From assembly GCA_965153355.1 (NCBI GenBank), contig OZ231127.1, forward strand, positions 71,052,001-71,116,000: a DNA stretch of 64,000 nucleotides, read 5' to 3'. Below, piece by piece: positions 19,417-31,803 of the stretch. This DNA comes from Flaccisagitta enflata. Its lineage: Eukaryota > Chaetognatha > Sagittoidea > Aphragmophora. The notes below the pieces were generated by a model that searched no databases, had not been told where the DNA came from, and saw nothing but the letters and a program-made list of their open reading frames with translations. Each line of letters begins with the position of its first letter. The stretch's first letter is position 1. Made by a program: the position numbers and the translations under genes.

Positions 19417-19520
19417 CAGCTTCATTTTGGATACAAAATAAGGGGTTGAAGGAGACGACTCTGAGAAAAAAGGGGGGGGGAGAGGAGGGAGAAATGAAAG
19501 AATGAGCTAGCGTGAGTTGT

Positions 19521-19691
19521 TTTTAGTTGCGGACACGCGACTCTACACCTTGACACGTCGGTCGATCCGTCCATTCGTCCTTTGGTCTGTCCTTCCTTCC
19601 CTCACATTTCTGAATTGCGAGCGGATTTTACATTACTGCCGCTAAACCATCCGCGACTGTCTTGCCGTGTATCCGGGCCGGCCTTGTTACT
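19521..19691 (-). mobile_element. HT element, subfamily B
   Basis: Left hairpin GTTGCGGACACGCGAC, CTCTACACCTTGACACGTCG, TTCTGAATTGCGAGC, CCATCCGCGACTG and CGTGTATCCGGGCCGGCCTT mark subfamily B. Confidence 0.75.
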
Positions 19692-19705
19692 TTAAGCGGT
19701 GGTTA

Positions 19706-20432
19706 ATAGTCGCTTGCAAGCGACTCTATAACCCGCTTTGTTGGTCCGTATACAGTAAGTGGACAAAACAAAATAGGTAGAGAGCTCACTCTGTTGGCTT
19801 TGATCCAACCTACTGTTATCAAACAGCAGGCTGTAAACAACAACTGGTTGTGAAAATTACATCTTTCAAAGTCGGCAAAAATTCAACCTAAATAGAATAG
19901 AACGTGACTAGCATATTCATAATCCTGATGAAATTCTGAAAAGTTTGACATGTCACACTTAACACTTTTTATAAGAAATAATCTTTTAACATTGCATTAA
20001 AACTTTATTAAACATTGATAAAATTTTTTTTTCATATAAAAGTATATGTTGTGACATATCAAACTTGTCAGAATTTTACCAGGATTATAAATTTGCAGGT
20101 CTCATTCTATTTGGTGAAAGTTGGATTTTTGCCGACTTTGTAGCATGACAGCCGGTTGTAATTTTTACAACCAGTTGTTGTTTACAGTCTGCTGTTTGAT
20201 AACAGTAGGTTGGATCAAAGCCAACAAAGTGAGCTCTCTACCTATTTTGTTTTGTCCACTGACTGTATAGTGTATACCGTATCGGTTACACTGTGACATT
20301 TTTTCGGTCATTACATGCATCTTTTCAATGACTACCCCTGCCCAAAAAATTAAAGAGGCCTACTCCATCACCGCCCCCTACCTACCAGCACGCGACTAAG
20401 GTAGCATCGTATTCGGCTTCGTTGGATACGGC
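19706..20432 (-). mobile_element. HT element split by a MITE
   Basis: The left part ends at TTGTTGGTCCGTA. The right part resumes at 20268 and contains CCCCTGCCC, the CAGCACGCGACTAAGG box and the decayed GTATTCGGCTTCGTT end. The hairpin is GTCGCTTGCAAGCGAC. Confidence 0.65.
19753..20265. mobile_element. TA-flanked long-TIR MITE
   Basis: CAGTAAGTGGACAAAACAAA and its complement, with arms of about 150 bp. TA lies on both sides. CAGT termini and TA suggest the Tc1/mariner group. A decayed relative is at 63511-63743. Confidence 0.8.
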
Positions 20433-20855
20433 GCGCGAGGGGTGAATTAGATATCAAGCGAGGTTCTCAACTTCTCATCGTCTAGTCCTGCCTGTCGTGA
20501 TAGGCCGTCGTGTGTCAGAAGCTTTTCATGATAAATGGATAAATGATTTTGGTGGAGATTGGCTTCTGTCTACCACCTTATTGCTTTTTCCGCCCGCTGA
20601 CGAGGAAGAACAGGAGGAAGAGGAGTAGGAGGAGGATGAGGAGGATGAGCAGGAAGATGAAGCAACCACACAGGAAAAGGTTCTCGGTCTCGGCATCGGA
20701 GGCCGGGCCGCCATTAAGAGCACAGAGGGAGAAATTAAGGCGCGCTCCGTGATCAAAACTAATTTGATATCTATGCCCGTTCCTCTCCCGTTTTTAACCA
20801 ATGTTGCTGAAAGCGTTTTGCTCTCTCAGCTAGGAAGAACAACCCCCCCCCCTTT

Positions 20856-21056
20856 TTAAGTCGCGTGCTACGCGACTCTACACCTCACTGTGTCGGTGCG
20901 TCGGTTCGTCCGTCTGTCCGCTGGTCCGTCCATCCGTCCGCCACACTTTACTTTTTTCGGGTTTTCGCGCTCCTGACCAAATGATGGAGTGACCTCAAAT
21001 GTGGCCCCTGCCTACCCGCACGTGACTGGGGTAGCCGTGTATCCGGCCTTGTTTTT
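20856..21056 (-). mobile_element. HT element, subfamily A
   Basis: Hairpin GTCGCGTGCTACGCGAC, GTCCGTCCATCCGTCC tract, ACACTTTACTTTTTTCGG, GGCCCCTGCC box and GTGTATCCGGCCTTGTTTTT. Complete. Confidence 0.85.
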
Positions 21057-21274
21057 CAAACGAGGCCCTGTTATATGCCATTTACCGATCTGTCGGGTAG
21101 ACGCACTTTCCCCTGTCCACTTGTTCTGATGAAGTGATGATTGTCTATCTGACGCTTTTGCGTCTTCAGGACAATTTCAGGACAATTTCAGGACAATTTC
21201 CTCTGATACTTCAAATTTCAATGAGTACGGCATAGACTGAATATGAACAGTTGCGACGCTTACGCCTTGCAGAT

Positions 21275-21520
21275 AGATAAGTCTCTCTCTTTCTCTTTCT
21301 CTTTCTCTTTCTCTTTCTCTCTCTCTATCTCTCTCTCCTCTCTCTCTTTCATTGGCGTTTATATGATATATGATCATCGTCATCATCACAATCATCATCG
21401 TCATCATCACAATCAGCATCATCTTCATCATTGACATCATCATCCCTGACAAGTGTGTTGCTTTGAGAACGTCGTCGTCATCGTCGTCGTCGTCATCGTC
21501 ATCATCGTCATCCCCGACCA
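21275..21520 (+). repeat. (CT)n then (CAT/CGT)n microsatellites
   Basis: CT/TTTCTC to 21350, then CAT/CAC/CGT triplets. Confidence 0.9.
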
Positions 21521-21639
21521 GTGTGTTGTTATTGTGAATATCTCGTTGGTGGGTTGTTTTGATTCGTATCTGTGTTTCAGTTTCCACGGTTCTTCCCTCT
21601 GACTGGCTTTGTTGTTGGTCATTCGACCGAAAATCATAA

Positions 21640-22045
21640 TCATCATAACTCGGTCAGAGAAAACCACGAGACACGAGAGAGACTTCCACGATTGAGTGGA
21701 CCAACAGAAGACGGCGCGTGGCCGTAATAGGGCAAACAAGAGCATATACGTGGCTAGATAAGCTACTTGGCAGAGGATATGTCAACTTGTCCATCTGTTC
21801 GATCGGAGAAACCTCTAGACTGGAGATTTCACGATCGAGTGGACCGACAGAAAACAGCGCGTGGCTATAAGAATAAGAAGAAAAGAAAATATATACGCGA
21901 CTGAATCTATTTATAAGCTACTTTACACGTTCTTGGTTATCGGTCGATATCATGGGCACACAAGTCAGCTCGGTCGGTCCGTCGGGTCAGGGAAAAAAGG
22001 AGAGTTCACGACCGAATAATCATATCGAGTGCTTTCTCATGGCTA
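21640..22045 (+). repeat. Degenerate tandem repeat, ~170-bp unit
   Basis: Three blocks with a CGGTCAGAGAAA / CGATCGGAGAAA / GGGTCAGGGAAA start and CACGATTGAGTGGACC-like middle, the first two ending in GCGCGTGGC. Function not recognised. Confidence 0.45.
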
Positions 22046-22208
22046 TCATGATATATCAGGAATAAAACAAATTCTTTGTCCACTCAAATGATTACTACCA
22101 ATATAGGCGGCTCTCGCCGACCGGAAAAAAGTCGTAAGTGGGAGTTTTTTTTTTAGTGCATGTTCTTCTGTGTGTGCATCTCATAATGTGTGGTTGATTT
22201 TCTGTTTT

Positions 22209-22338
22209 TGAGTGCGCCAACGCACTTCTATAACTGGCTGTGTTTGTTGGTCGGCCGGTTGGTTGGTTGGTCTGTAACGCATTTGTTCGACGATCCACAC
22301 GGCGCACCTTATTGGCCTACTTGACCTTGTTTTTTTTA
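22209..22338 (-). mobile_element. HT element, subfamily D
   Basis: Hairpin AGTGCG-ccaa-CGCACT (22211-22226), TATAACTGGCTGTGT, GGTTGGTTGGTTGG, TAACGC, CACACGGCGCACC and TTGACCTTGTTTT. Confidence 0.75.
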
Positions 22339-22380
22339 TTCAATCTCTGTCTCTCTGTGTCTCTCTTTTCCTCTTGGTCT

Positions 22381-22610
<230 letters not shown>

Positions 22611-22919
22611 CGCCAAATAAAATATCAAAGCTAGCGTCTTAAAAGTTGAAGTCAATTTGGGTTACATCTTGACTTTTCTCTATTGTTAAAGAATGCCAAA
22701 AATTAGGATCGATGAAAAACATCAACTTTTTGTGAAAAGGCAAAAAATAAAAAAAGATTCTAAAGATCAAACCTCGAAAAATATTGATCCTAGAGACCTT
22801 TAATTGGTGCCATTTGAAAAAAAAATCTTTTTTAACTTTAAAAAAATCTTTCTTAACTTTTTTAACTAAAAAAAATCTTTTTTAACTTTGAATATGAAAA
22901 AAATTTGTCATTCCAGGTG

Positions 22920-23538
22920 CACTGCTTTCTGACAGAAGATTTGGGACAAGAATGATATCAGTCCGGGTTTTTCTGCATTTTTGTGTAGGTCATATGGATA
23001 CAAATCAAGAACTATTCAGTGGAAAATCATCCCTAGAGCGCATTTTGAAAAAAAGTCAAAAATTTAAAATATTTAGCTTCATTTTGCACAAAGAATTTTT
23101 CAATTTGGTCGGACTCTTTTTCTAACAGCATATTATTAATCCTAACAAAATTCCCTTTCATTTGATAGGTCGCACTATATGGTTTTGATTAAAAATTGAG
23201 TTTTCATATTTTAGGCCACCGTTGCGATTTTTGTAACGGTGGCGCAAAATATGAAAATGTTATTTCTTTTTAAAACCATATAGTGCGACCTATCAAATGA
23301 AAGGGAATTTTATCAGGATTAACTATACGCTGTCAAGAAATTAGTCAGACCAACCTGCAAAGTTATTCATGTATAATGAAGCTAAAAATTATAAATTTTC
23401 GACTTTTTTTCAAAATGCGCTCTAGGGATGATTTCCCAAAGGATAGTTCTTGATTTGTACCTCTATGACCTACAAAAAAATGCAGAAAAACCGGGAGTGA
23501 TATCATTCTTGTCACAAATCTTCTGTCAGAAAGCAGTG
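22920..23538. mobile_element. 619-bp palindromic element with GGTG duplication
   Basis: The arms run CACTGCTTTCTGACAGAAGA inward to a centre near 23228 (ACCGTTGCGATTTTTGTAACGGT-type loop), flanked by GGTG on both sides. Nearly the whole element is self-complementary. No coding content. Confidence 0.8.
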
Positions 23539-23929
23539 GGTGGGAAATGGTCCAACTTTCTGTAGTGCCTCAAATCGAAAATAGAAAACCTGATTTCTCC
23601 GCTATGTTTCAAAAAGTCGAATTACGTAATTGAATTACGTAATGGATTAACCCTACGTGTGTTTTTTTCCACCTTCCGCCCAACCCAAACAATTCCATCC
23701 ACAATCAAGGGAAAAAAATAAAATGGATCATAAGAAGCAGGATGAGCCAGGAAGAAACGGAACAGTCCTCACTGTCACGCGATGCGGTAGCAACCAGGAG
23801 AAAATCAAACAACGAACGCTGAACACTGCCACGCCGTGCGGTAGGACTCACACTATCCAAATTGCCACGCGCGCGATGCGGTAAGAATACCCAAGGGTGG
23901 TGTTGACTGTTGACTGTTGAGTGGACCAG

Positions 23930-24055
23930 GGTCGGGGGATGGGGGATTGGGGACGGGGGATGAGGGAATCCGGGATTTTGCTACCTAAAAGGTAGAAATT
24001 ATTTTATTGAGGGATAGGGGACGAGGGATAGGGGACGGGGGACGGGGGATGAGCT
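23930..24055 (+). repeat. GGGGGAT/GGGGACG short tandem repeat
   Basis: Two blocks of GGGGGAYGGGGGAT-type repeats separated by 60 bp. Confidence 0.75.
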
Positions 24056-24262
24056 TAACGTTGATTTCTCTGCAAGGAGCAAAGACCAAAGAAGTGCAGC
24101 ACACTGCGGAAATACGGTATGTGTGGACTGCACATTCCGTATTTCCGCACTATGTAGAGTTCAGGCTTTTTGGATCTTTGCTAAGCCTAAGGATTGATAC
24201 ATCGCATTCTCAGCCCAGGGACAAATTCAACTTCACCGACTTAGAGCAAAATGTAATAACTG

Positions 24263-24422
24263 ATTTTTAGTGGCATGCACGTGATTCTATCCAGGATGGA
24301 ATATCAGTCGGTCCGTTGATTGGTCCGTCCATCATGAGCAGTTATTCTTTTGCATTGCCAGCGGGTCTGCACCACTGTCCCTGCCCAACCGCCCGCAGCT
24401 ATCAGGTTTGTCCTTGTTTTTT
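24263..24422 (-). mobile_element. HT element, diverged
   Basis: GTGGCATGCACGTGAT at the left, GGTCCGTTGATTGGTCCGTC, CCCTGCCCAACCGCCCGC box, and a TTGTCCTTG end. Confidence 0.5.
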
Positions 24423-24494
24423 TCCTGGCTTTAGCAGACAAATCTCTTTCTTCATAATTCCATGGTTCTGTGTGGGCGACCAACAAGCAGAAAG

Positions 24495-24499
<5 letters not shown>

Positions 24500-24550
<51 letters not shown>
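24500..24550 (+). repeat. (GA)n microsatellite
   Basis: About 48 bp of GA. Confidence 0.95.
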
Positions 24551-24553
<3 letters not shown>

Positions 24554-25013
24554 CTCAAAATTTCACGTCACACGAGGTGGAAACTTGAAACGCATTCATA
24601 TGAAGCGTGTTGCTATGAGATTTGCTTTGAGTAAGTGTTCTGAGTTGCTGTGTTTTGCGCCATAGACACGAAAATTTGATGCGTAATCTTAAGCTTAGTC
24701 AAAAATCCAGATCTGGACTAGATGTATCATGTATGCATGAGCACTGGGCTTATGTCAGAAATACCGAGCTCGTGCATGGTCTTAGCAGGAACAAGCATTT
24801 CTGTGAGGTTGATTTGGAGGTTTCGTATGATTCAAGCTAAAACTGAGCATAACGTGAGCCCATGCTTGGGCTTGATCTGAGTTGTAAGCGTTTACGATGA
24901 GCTGGGTTCATAACTTGGGCATGATCCGAGCTAAAATGGAGTATGACCTTGAGTTTAATTTGCAGGTTAGGTATTGAGATTGAATTGAAATTATTTTGAA
25001 GTATGAACGATAA

Positions 25014-25636
25014 CAGGGTCCAGAAATGTATAAACAGCATGATCCAATTCCACCCACTTGTCACAAGAGCAATATAAGAGTGGGGGAATCTGCTCAGTCC
25101 GTCAAAAGTTTCCTCAGGTCAAGATTTGGGACACTACCGGCACATATCTCAGGTCAAAAAGTCATTTGAGGTCAAAATTTCAAAATGGGAAATTTGAATA
25201 TCTGATTGCAGATTCAGAATCCTTGCAAAAAAGTAAAACATGAATGTGTCTATCTTTTTTTGGTATTCCAACTAGAATATGGTCAAATCTGACGTCAAAA
25301 GTCAAATTCGAGTCAAATTTGTTGTTTTGTTTAAAATTTGGTTTATTTCAACATTTGATGATAATTTTGACTATGTTCCGGATGGAATATCAAAAAAAGA
25401 AGGATACATGCTTCTAGCAGTTTTTTGCAAGGATTCTGAATCTGCAATCAGATTTTAAAATTTCCCATTTGGAAAAAATTGACCTCATATGGCCTTTTGA
25501 CCTGAGATATGTACCGATAGCGTCCCAAATCTTGACCAGAGAAAAATTTTGACGGACTGAGCTGATTCCCCACCCTTAAAAAAGTAAAAATTGGGTGAAA
25601 TTGGATCATGCTATTTATATATTTCTGGACCATGAT
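25014..25636. mobile_element. Palindromic foldback flanked by 14-bp repeats
   Basis: Arms of about 250 bp (CAGGGTCCAGAAAT, CAGGTCAAGATTTGGGAC, GATTGCAGATTCAGAATCCT) mirror across a centre near 25330. AGTATGAACGATAA lies directly on both sides (25000-25013 and 25637-25650). Shares its core with 40026-40657. Confidence 0.8.
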
Positions 25637-26066
25637 AGTATGAACGATAAAGAGAAACCAAGAAACCAAGAAACTTCCGATAGTATTCTTGTCTATATTT
25701 TCCCTTACCAATTGTCTACAAGCCGACTTATGGTGATGCAAGAGAGTGTTTGAAAAAAAAATGGAAATGGAAAAAAAAATAATGGGGAAACTTCTAAAAT
25801 CAGATCTTATTGTTTACTCAAGCCATGCAAACATTTTTTTGCTCTGCCATAACAGCCGTCGAGTTTTTTCCATAAAAGCAAAAAAGAGGGAAGGAGAAGA
25901 ACGGAAATGCATGGATGGAAACGGGGGGGGGGGGTTTGGGGGGCAGGAATAAGTTCAAGTATGAATGCTCTTAGTCGTTGTTGTCACCATGAATTTTGTG
26001 CGTCAGACAGCATGCCCACGAAGGCAACGCTTGGGGCATCAAATTGGGTCAAATAGAAAACATATG

Positions 26067-26638
26067 CAGTAGATGTCTTCTAGACATGGAAATACTGGGG
26101 AATTCATATTCAGAAGATGATTGAGTATAAAAGATGATATTTGTAATAAAAACTAATTAAAAATGTTTTATTGATGATGGGTGTCAATTGCTATGGAAAC
26201 ACATTTTCATGTATTCCCACTAAAATATCAATATTTTGAAAATTTCTTTCAAGGAACATTGCTTGAAATCAAATTTGCTTCAACATTCTCACGATATGTT
26301 CTATAAGAATGTCGCTTGTTTAGCTGTTGCTACGGAGCGTAACTATGTGCAACAGCTCAGTGATGCTCCCTAGCAACCGCTAAATGAGCCATATTCTTAC
26401 AGAACACATTGTGGGAAAGTTATAGCAAATTTGATTTTAAGCAATGTTCCCCCAAAAAATTTATCAAAATATTGATATTTTAGCAGGAAAACAAGGAAAT
26501 GTGTTTCCATAGCAACTTACACCCATCATCAATAAAGCATCCTTTTATTGATTTATATTCCAAATATCAATTCTTTATATTAACTTGTTTTCCTGATATG
26601 AATTCCCCCGTATTTCCAAGTCTAGATTACATCTACTG
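26067..26638. mobile_element. Palindromic foldback with TATG duplication
   Basis: Ends CAGTAGATGT and ACATCTACTG, with TATG on both sides. Arms include TTCCATAGCAACTTACACCC and its complement. A diverged right half of the same family lies at 29400-29710. Confidence 0.75.
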
Positions 26639-26639
26639 T

Positions 26640-26970
26640 ATGAATGAAAAAAAAGAACAGTGAATAAAAGTGATTGAGATGAGACATGCATGATATTTGG
26701 AAGCAAAATTTGCATCCATTTGGCAGGAGACTCGAATTTAGCACATATTACTGAAGAAGATTTAATGAAAATTTCGCTTTTGTCCACTAACAGGGGGCTG
26801 GTCGAAATTATTAGTTTGCAAAGAAAAAACAAAGATAAAAAAGGAACATAGTTCTCTTTCCAAATCGTTTTTAGAGAGAACCATTTTTTTTTGTGTGTGG
26901 CTTCCTTATTATTTTGATCTCAGAAAAAAGATTAAAACGTCATCAAAATTTCACTAAAAATCTTCATTTT
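26640..26970 (+). repeat. Dispersed repeat, partner of 35690-36075
   Basis: Shared AACAGGGGGCTGGTCGAAAT, GAACATAGTTCTCTTTCCAA and the small hairpin AGTTCTCT...AGAGAGAAC. Diverged copies, same orientation. No terminus resolved. Confidence 0.55.
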
Positions 26971-26973
26971 CCC

Positions 26974-27153
26974 GTTTTTTTAGTTGCTGACACGCAACCC
27001 TATAAGAGGCTTTGTCCGTCCGTCCGTCCGTCCGTCTGTCCGTCCGTCCGTCCGTCCGTCCGTCCGTCCGTAATGATCGATTTGGAAAGTGTGAAAACGC
27101 GCATTTACGCCCCTGCCCGTCCGCAACTGGTGGCCGTTTATCCGGCCTTGTTC
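26974..27153 (-). mobile_element. HT element, subfamily C, with (GTCC)n expansion
   Basis: Hairpin GTTGC-tgacac-GCAAC, TATAAGAGGCTTTGTCC, then a nearly pure GTCC tract (27015-27070), CCCCTGCCCGTCCGCAAC and CGTTTATCCGGCCTTGTT. Confidence 0.8.
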
Positions 27154-27540
27154 CGTAAGAATTGCTTATCAAAAGATGACGTTAGGTGTAAAATATGAAA
27201 CAGACGTACATATCAAGTATATCAAGTAACAATTTGACCCATGAAAAAATTGTGGATGGATAACTAGTCCATTATGCAACAGTGAGGTGGGGCACTACAT
27301 TTTTTTCCTGGCAGATTTGACGTCGTAAGCATGCAGTTGTTATTCTTTAACTGTACAGTTACATCCTGCTGCAAGTATAACGGACATTAAAAAAAAAAAA
27401 AAACAACCCGCCTATAATGGATGTAATGTCTTAGTTTCTTCATTTGATTTCTTTCTAGTCCCTTCATAACATGGCATAACAAAAATTCGGCTATAACAGA
27501 TGAAATACGTTGATCCCTTGGCAAACGTTCAATTGTGGTA

Positions 27541-27949
27541 CTACTCGACTCAATAAAAAAGCCGCACTTTTAAATGGCAAATTGTCATACTAAATTTCAA
27601 AAAAACTAATTAAAATCCTAGATCATTAGAAAGCTCTTGAAAAGATCTTTCATTTGGCGCCAATCTGGTATTGCTATCTTTTTTCGTTTAGAAATGGCAT
27701 TAGTTTGAGTAAAAATGTTGCTTATTTCAGTTTCGCAATCCCTATGAAAAAAATGCATTTTACCAAAATAGTGCTTATTTTTGCAGAGCTCTAGCTCCTA
27801 AACCGTTTGAGATACAGATCTGGGATTGGTCTAGAATGAAAGAAAAATCAAAAATCTTTCAAATGATTTTAACAGAAAAATTTTCAAATAATTTTTTTTC
27901 TTATACATTAACTCAAAACAGGGTGCGGCTTTTTTTTTGAGTCGAGTAG
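27541..27949. mobile_element. TA-flanked MITE
   Basis: CTACTCGACTCAATAAAAAA and complement (TTTTTTGAGTCGAGTAG), TA on both sides. 409 bp. Confidence 0.8.
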
Positions 27950-28297
27950 TAGTAAATGAGATTGAGGTCGACGACCCCCCATAATAGTTAATTTCGTGTG
28001 TTGGGCAAACTAGTTATTGTTACTCAGCGTCTCAGCGTATTCAAGCGAAAATACAGGGACAGAGTCGAAAGAAATGGAGATGTAACACGATCTTTGGCAA
28101 AAAAAAAACAAAAAAACAAAAAAACAAGTCACATGCCTGATAAGGCAACAACAATGCGCCAGACACGCGATCTTCAAAGGACCGACAGAGCGATTGATGG
28201 ACCAACGCACTAACCGACGGACCGCCGGAGCCGGACAGATCCTATTTTAGAGATGATATATCGCTTATAAAGAAGTCGGTATCATGTCGAAAACAAG

Positions 28298-28460
28298 GCC
28301 GGATACACGGCAATACAGTCGCGGACGGTTGGGCAGGAGCAATGATGCGAAAACCGCTCGGAATTCAAAAATGTGACGGACCGACGGACCGACGGACGGA
28401 CCGACCTACCGACCGACACGGCAAGGTGTAGAGTCGCGTGTCCGCGACTAAAAAAAAAAA
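28298..28460 (+). mobile_element. HT element, subfamily B, with A12 tail
   Basis: ACAAGGCCGGATACACGGC, GTCGCGGACGGTTGGGCAGG, GACGGACC tract, CGGCAAGGTGTAGA, hairpin GTCGCGTGTCCGCGAC and about 12 A. Confidence 0.85.
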
Positions 28461-28555
28461 AAGAAGTGAGAGGAGGATGATCCGATGAGAGGAGAGGAGA
28501 AGGAGGACAAAGGAGGGCAGAGGAGGGAAAAAGAACAAGACCAAGATGATTTCTA

Positions 28556-29153
28556 CTATCTAGGAAAAAAGAATATCTACACCTTCTACTAAGGATATCT
28601 CCGCTTCTAAGGATGCTAGATAAATTTTTAAAAAAACAAATGAAACGTCATCAAAAAAATCTTTAAAATGAGTTCAATCTGGTTTATGCATCTTAAACCG
28701 TTTAGAAATCACAAGCTAAAATGTAAAAGACATTCATTTTTAAGATAAAAAAAATAAAAAAGACAGCAGAATGCAGAAATTATAGACAGCTTTAAATTAA
28801 CATATCTCCGCTTCTAGAGCAGCTAGTACAATTTTTGAAAAAACAAAATTATCTACATCAATAAATCTAGAAGATAAACTCATTCTGGTTTCTATGGTTT
28901 TATATGTTTGGAAATGGCAGATATAGATATAAATTTTTTCCTAAATTGTAAATTTACCTATGAGTGTTAACACGATATCCTCTATAATAAGTTAGAATGG
29001 CTTTAGATATTGCTTCTAAAAACTTTAATAAGAATTTTTAGTTAAAAAACAAATTATTTTATATATTAACACTTTTTGTATAATGATTATATGAATATTA
29101 GGTCACTAAATCAGATTGTATCCCAGGTGTAGATATACTTTTTTCCTAGGTAG
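28556..29153. mobile_element. TA-flanked MITE
   Basis: CTATCTAGGAAAAAAGAATA and complement, TA on each side. Internal TATCTCCGCTTCTA motifs repeat. Confidence 0.75.
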
Positions 29154-29399
29154 TAAAGATTGAGGAGAAAGAGGAGAAGAAAGAAAATGATTTCTGAGTG
29201 TTGGGAAAAAAAGGGAGGTGATCAGGTGGTGATATTTTCTTATTTGATCCAATAGCTTGAATAGATAAGAATAGAATTAGTCATCGACAACATCAGTGCA
29301 ACTTCCGGAAGAAATACAGCAGATTCCGTCTAGTATTGAAATAACGAGAGCAATTATTAAAAAAACAAAACAAATGATGCTAGAAAAAGGGTATTTTGA

Positions 29400-29710
29400 A
29401 TGTAGACATCAAAAGCATTATAGGGCTGGATGAATACGCTCCCTAGCAACGGCCAAATCAGTGATATCTTTACAGAACATATTGTGTAGCAAATTTGATT
29501 TTGAATAATGTTCCTGTACGGCTTTTGTTCAAAACATTGATATTTTAGGGGGAATACATGAAAATATGTTTTTATGGCAAGCGGCCATAATAAAAATCAA
29601 GTTTCATATTTGTAGTCATTACTCCAAATATCACATTCCTGGCTCTACTTGTCTTTCTATTATGTTTGCCCCCGTTATCTCAAGTCTAGATGGAATCTGC
29701 TGTGCAAACT
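29400..29710 (+). repeat. Diverged half-copy of the 26067-26638 foldback
   Basis: CTCCCTAGCAACGGCCAAAT, AACATTGATATTTTAG and ATCTCAAGTCTAGATGG follow the right arm of that element. Confidence 0.55.
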
Positions 29711-29769
29711 GGAGCACATCACGGGAACATGCCTTGTTATGAAAAGTTCTCGCCGTTCATTAATGTTCA

Positions 29770-29885
29770 CACTTCACGGTCGCACCCTGCTATAACAAAA
29801 CTGTTGCGGACGGACCGACAGATGGATAGGTGGACCAACGGGCCATCACAGCAATTTACTAAATCGCGTGTCCGGGATAAAAAAG
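29770..29885 (+). mobile_element. HT element fragment
   Basis: GCGGACGGACCGACAGATGG, a GACC-like tract, and hairpin remnant CGCGTGTCCGGGATAAAAAA. 5' end missing. Confidence 0.4.
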
Positions 29886-30576
29886 ATATGGTAACGGTAC
29901 TGAGCAAAAACCCAAATACCATGTCTCACAATGGTCATACAATTTCAGGTCATGTGTATTAGTTATTCAAGTTGAGAGTTTCTTGTCAGTTTTAAACTCA
30001 TCTTAAAGGCAGAACAAGCTTTAAATGGCCTGAGTCGTTATTTCACAGTTTTGACCCCCCTGGGGCAGGAGAGGGAGGGGGTGGGTGGAGGGCAAGGGTG
30101 AAACTGTTCCAAAGGCCCTGAAACTTTTTATACCATCTATTCTCGTCATATTATGACATATTCCTCACCTGCAACTTGATCTGTTGACTAAGGAGCGTTT
30201 CCGCCACCTCTAAATTGTCCTAGTCTTGAGACTGTTCATCATCTGCCTTGGTTTCATCCATATGCTTGTAAGCTTATGCTTTGTGCGTCCATAGTAAATT
30301 CTAATTTTTACATACTGCAAGTTGTAAGTTGCAAGTTGAATTTCTTTACTTCTTAGTTATCTACACATATTTTAAAAAGATTGCAGGAGAAGAAAGACCC
30401 ACGGAATTTTTCTTTCTTTTTGTCGGTTTGTGGAAGCAAACAACAAAAAGTTTTCCCTGGGCAGCAGATCGAATTATGCTTGAGCAAAGAAAAGGGAGAA
30501 AGAGGTTGTTCATGCTAATGTCTGAAATCGATCCTTCATTCACTTGCTTGTTCTTTCGCTCATTCTTTCACTGATA

Positions 30577-30661
30577 CTTTTTAGGTGCCGCAAAGCACCT
30601 TTATAACTGGCTGTGTCCATTGGTCTGTTTGATGATCCACACAGCGCTCCTACTTTATTTA
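30577..30661 (-). mobile_element. HT element, subfamily D, interrupted
   Basis: Hairpin AGGTGC-cgcaaa-GCACCT (30583-30600), TATAACTGGCTGTGTCC and CACACAGCGCTCCTAC, stopping at the MITE 30662-30882. Confidence 0.6.
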
Positions 30662-30882
30662 CCATCTAGCTCATAAATATATGGACACTTGAAACGTAGC
30701 ATCAACTTTTGAGAGGTGCTGCGCTTTAACAAATTGAGTTACTGACACCAGATTAGGCTTGTTCCAAACAGTTGTTTAAAAACTTTCAATTGCGACCAAT
30801 ATTGGGTCAGTTTGCTTAGGCGCAGCACCTTTTTAAAATTGATGCTCATTTTCAGGTGTCTGTACATTTATGAGCTAGGTAG
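30662..30882. mobile_element. TA-flanked 221-bp MITE
   Basis: CCATCTAGCTCATAAATATA at the left and complement (TTTATGAGCTAGGTAG) at the right. TA on both sides. AGGTGCTGCGC/GCGCAGCACCT inner arms. Confidence 0.75.
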
Positions 30883-31322
30883 TACAATCATCTTAGATCT
30901 TTTCACTTATCCAGTTGAATGGCGAAGGTACAGTAGTGGCTATTTTGAACCATTGTATAAGGAAGATGTTCCTTAAAAACAACTTCTAATTACAATTATA
31001 AAAAAACATATTTTTGATTGAACCTCAATGAAATTAGTTTGTTTTTTAAAATGTTTTTTTCTATACTGGGTCACAATTATTATACTGTCAAATCATTTTG
31101 ACACTCATGATAATCATGAGAAAATCTGCCCTAGTTTGAACGCGCCCTCCAAAATGGAGAAAGTGGCAGTCATGTTATTAGAAGTCGAAATTGGAGGAAA
31201 AAAGACGTGTGTTCCCTGTTCAGACTTCGACACCCAAGCTTACAGTTTTTAGATTAAATCGATTTATTATAATTGAATTAATTACGTTCGGTGAATTGAG
31301 TGAATGAGTCATTATTTGCCCC

Positions 31323-31325
<3 letters not shown>

Positions 31326-31382
<57 letters not shown>

Positions 31383-31384
31383 CT
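31326..31384 (+). repeat. (CT)n microsatellite
   Basis: About 54 bp of CT. The surrounding 30890-31800 otherwise shows no gene I can support. Confidence 0.95.
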
Positions 31385-31803
31385 TTCTTTCTTGGGGGGA
31401 AAACTGGATGAATTTAGGGTGAGAGTCACATAGGGAAAAGAGACCGGGATAGACATTAGACAGACTGAGACAGAAAAACAGAGACTGGGAGAGAGGCAGA
31501 ATGAAAGAAATTTTTGGAGAAAATGACTGTTAAGAGACAGAAAGTAACACAGAAAGAGACAGAGGAGACACACGTCAAATTAACATGAAATAGTCACTCC
31601 AAAAAGAGGGAGTGAGAGAGTCAATTTTCATACTGTCAAAAACTCGAATCCAGAAAGCAGGAATGTAAACAATAATGTTCAGAAATGAAAAAAAAAATAC
31701 AAGACGCTGTCTACTGTCTACTGTCTACTGGCCTACTTCCCCCATTCAAAAACGATTTTATGCTGGGGCTATTCAATTTTTATTTTGGTCATGAAATGAA
31801 ACA

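Noticed and set aside
20640-20860. Relatively GC-rich open blocks on both strands (plus EDEEDEQEDEATTQEKVLGL; minus serine-rich)
   Set aside because: Low-complexity acidic/serine repeats make the frame ambiguous, a TAG interrupts the plus frame, and no good splice borders define an exon.
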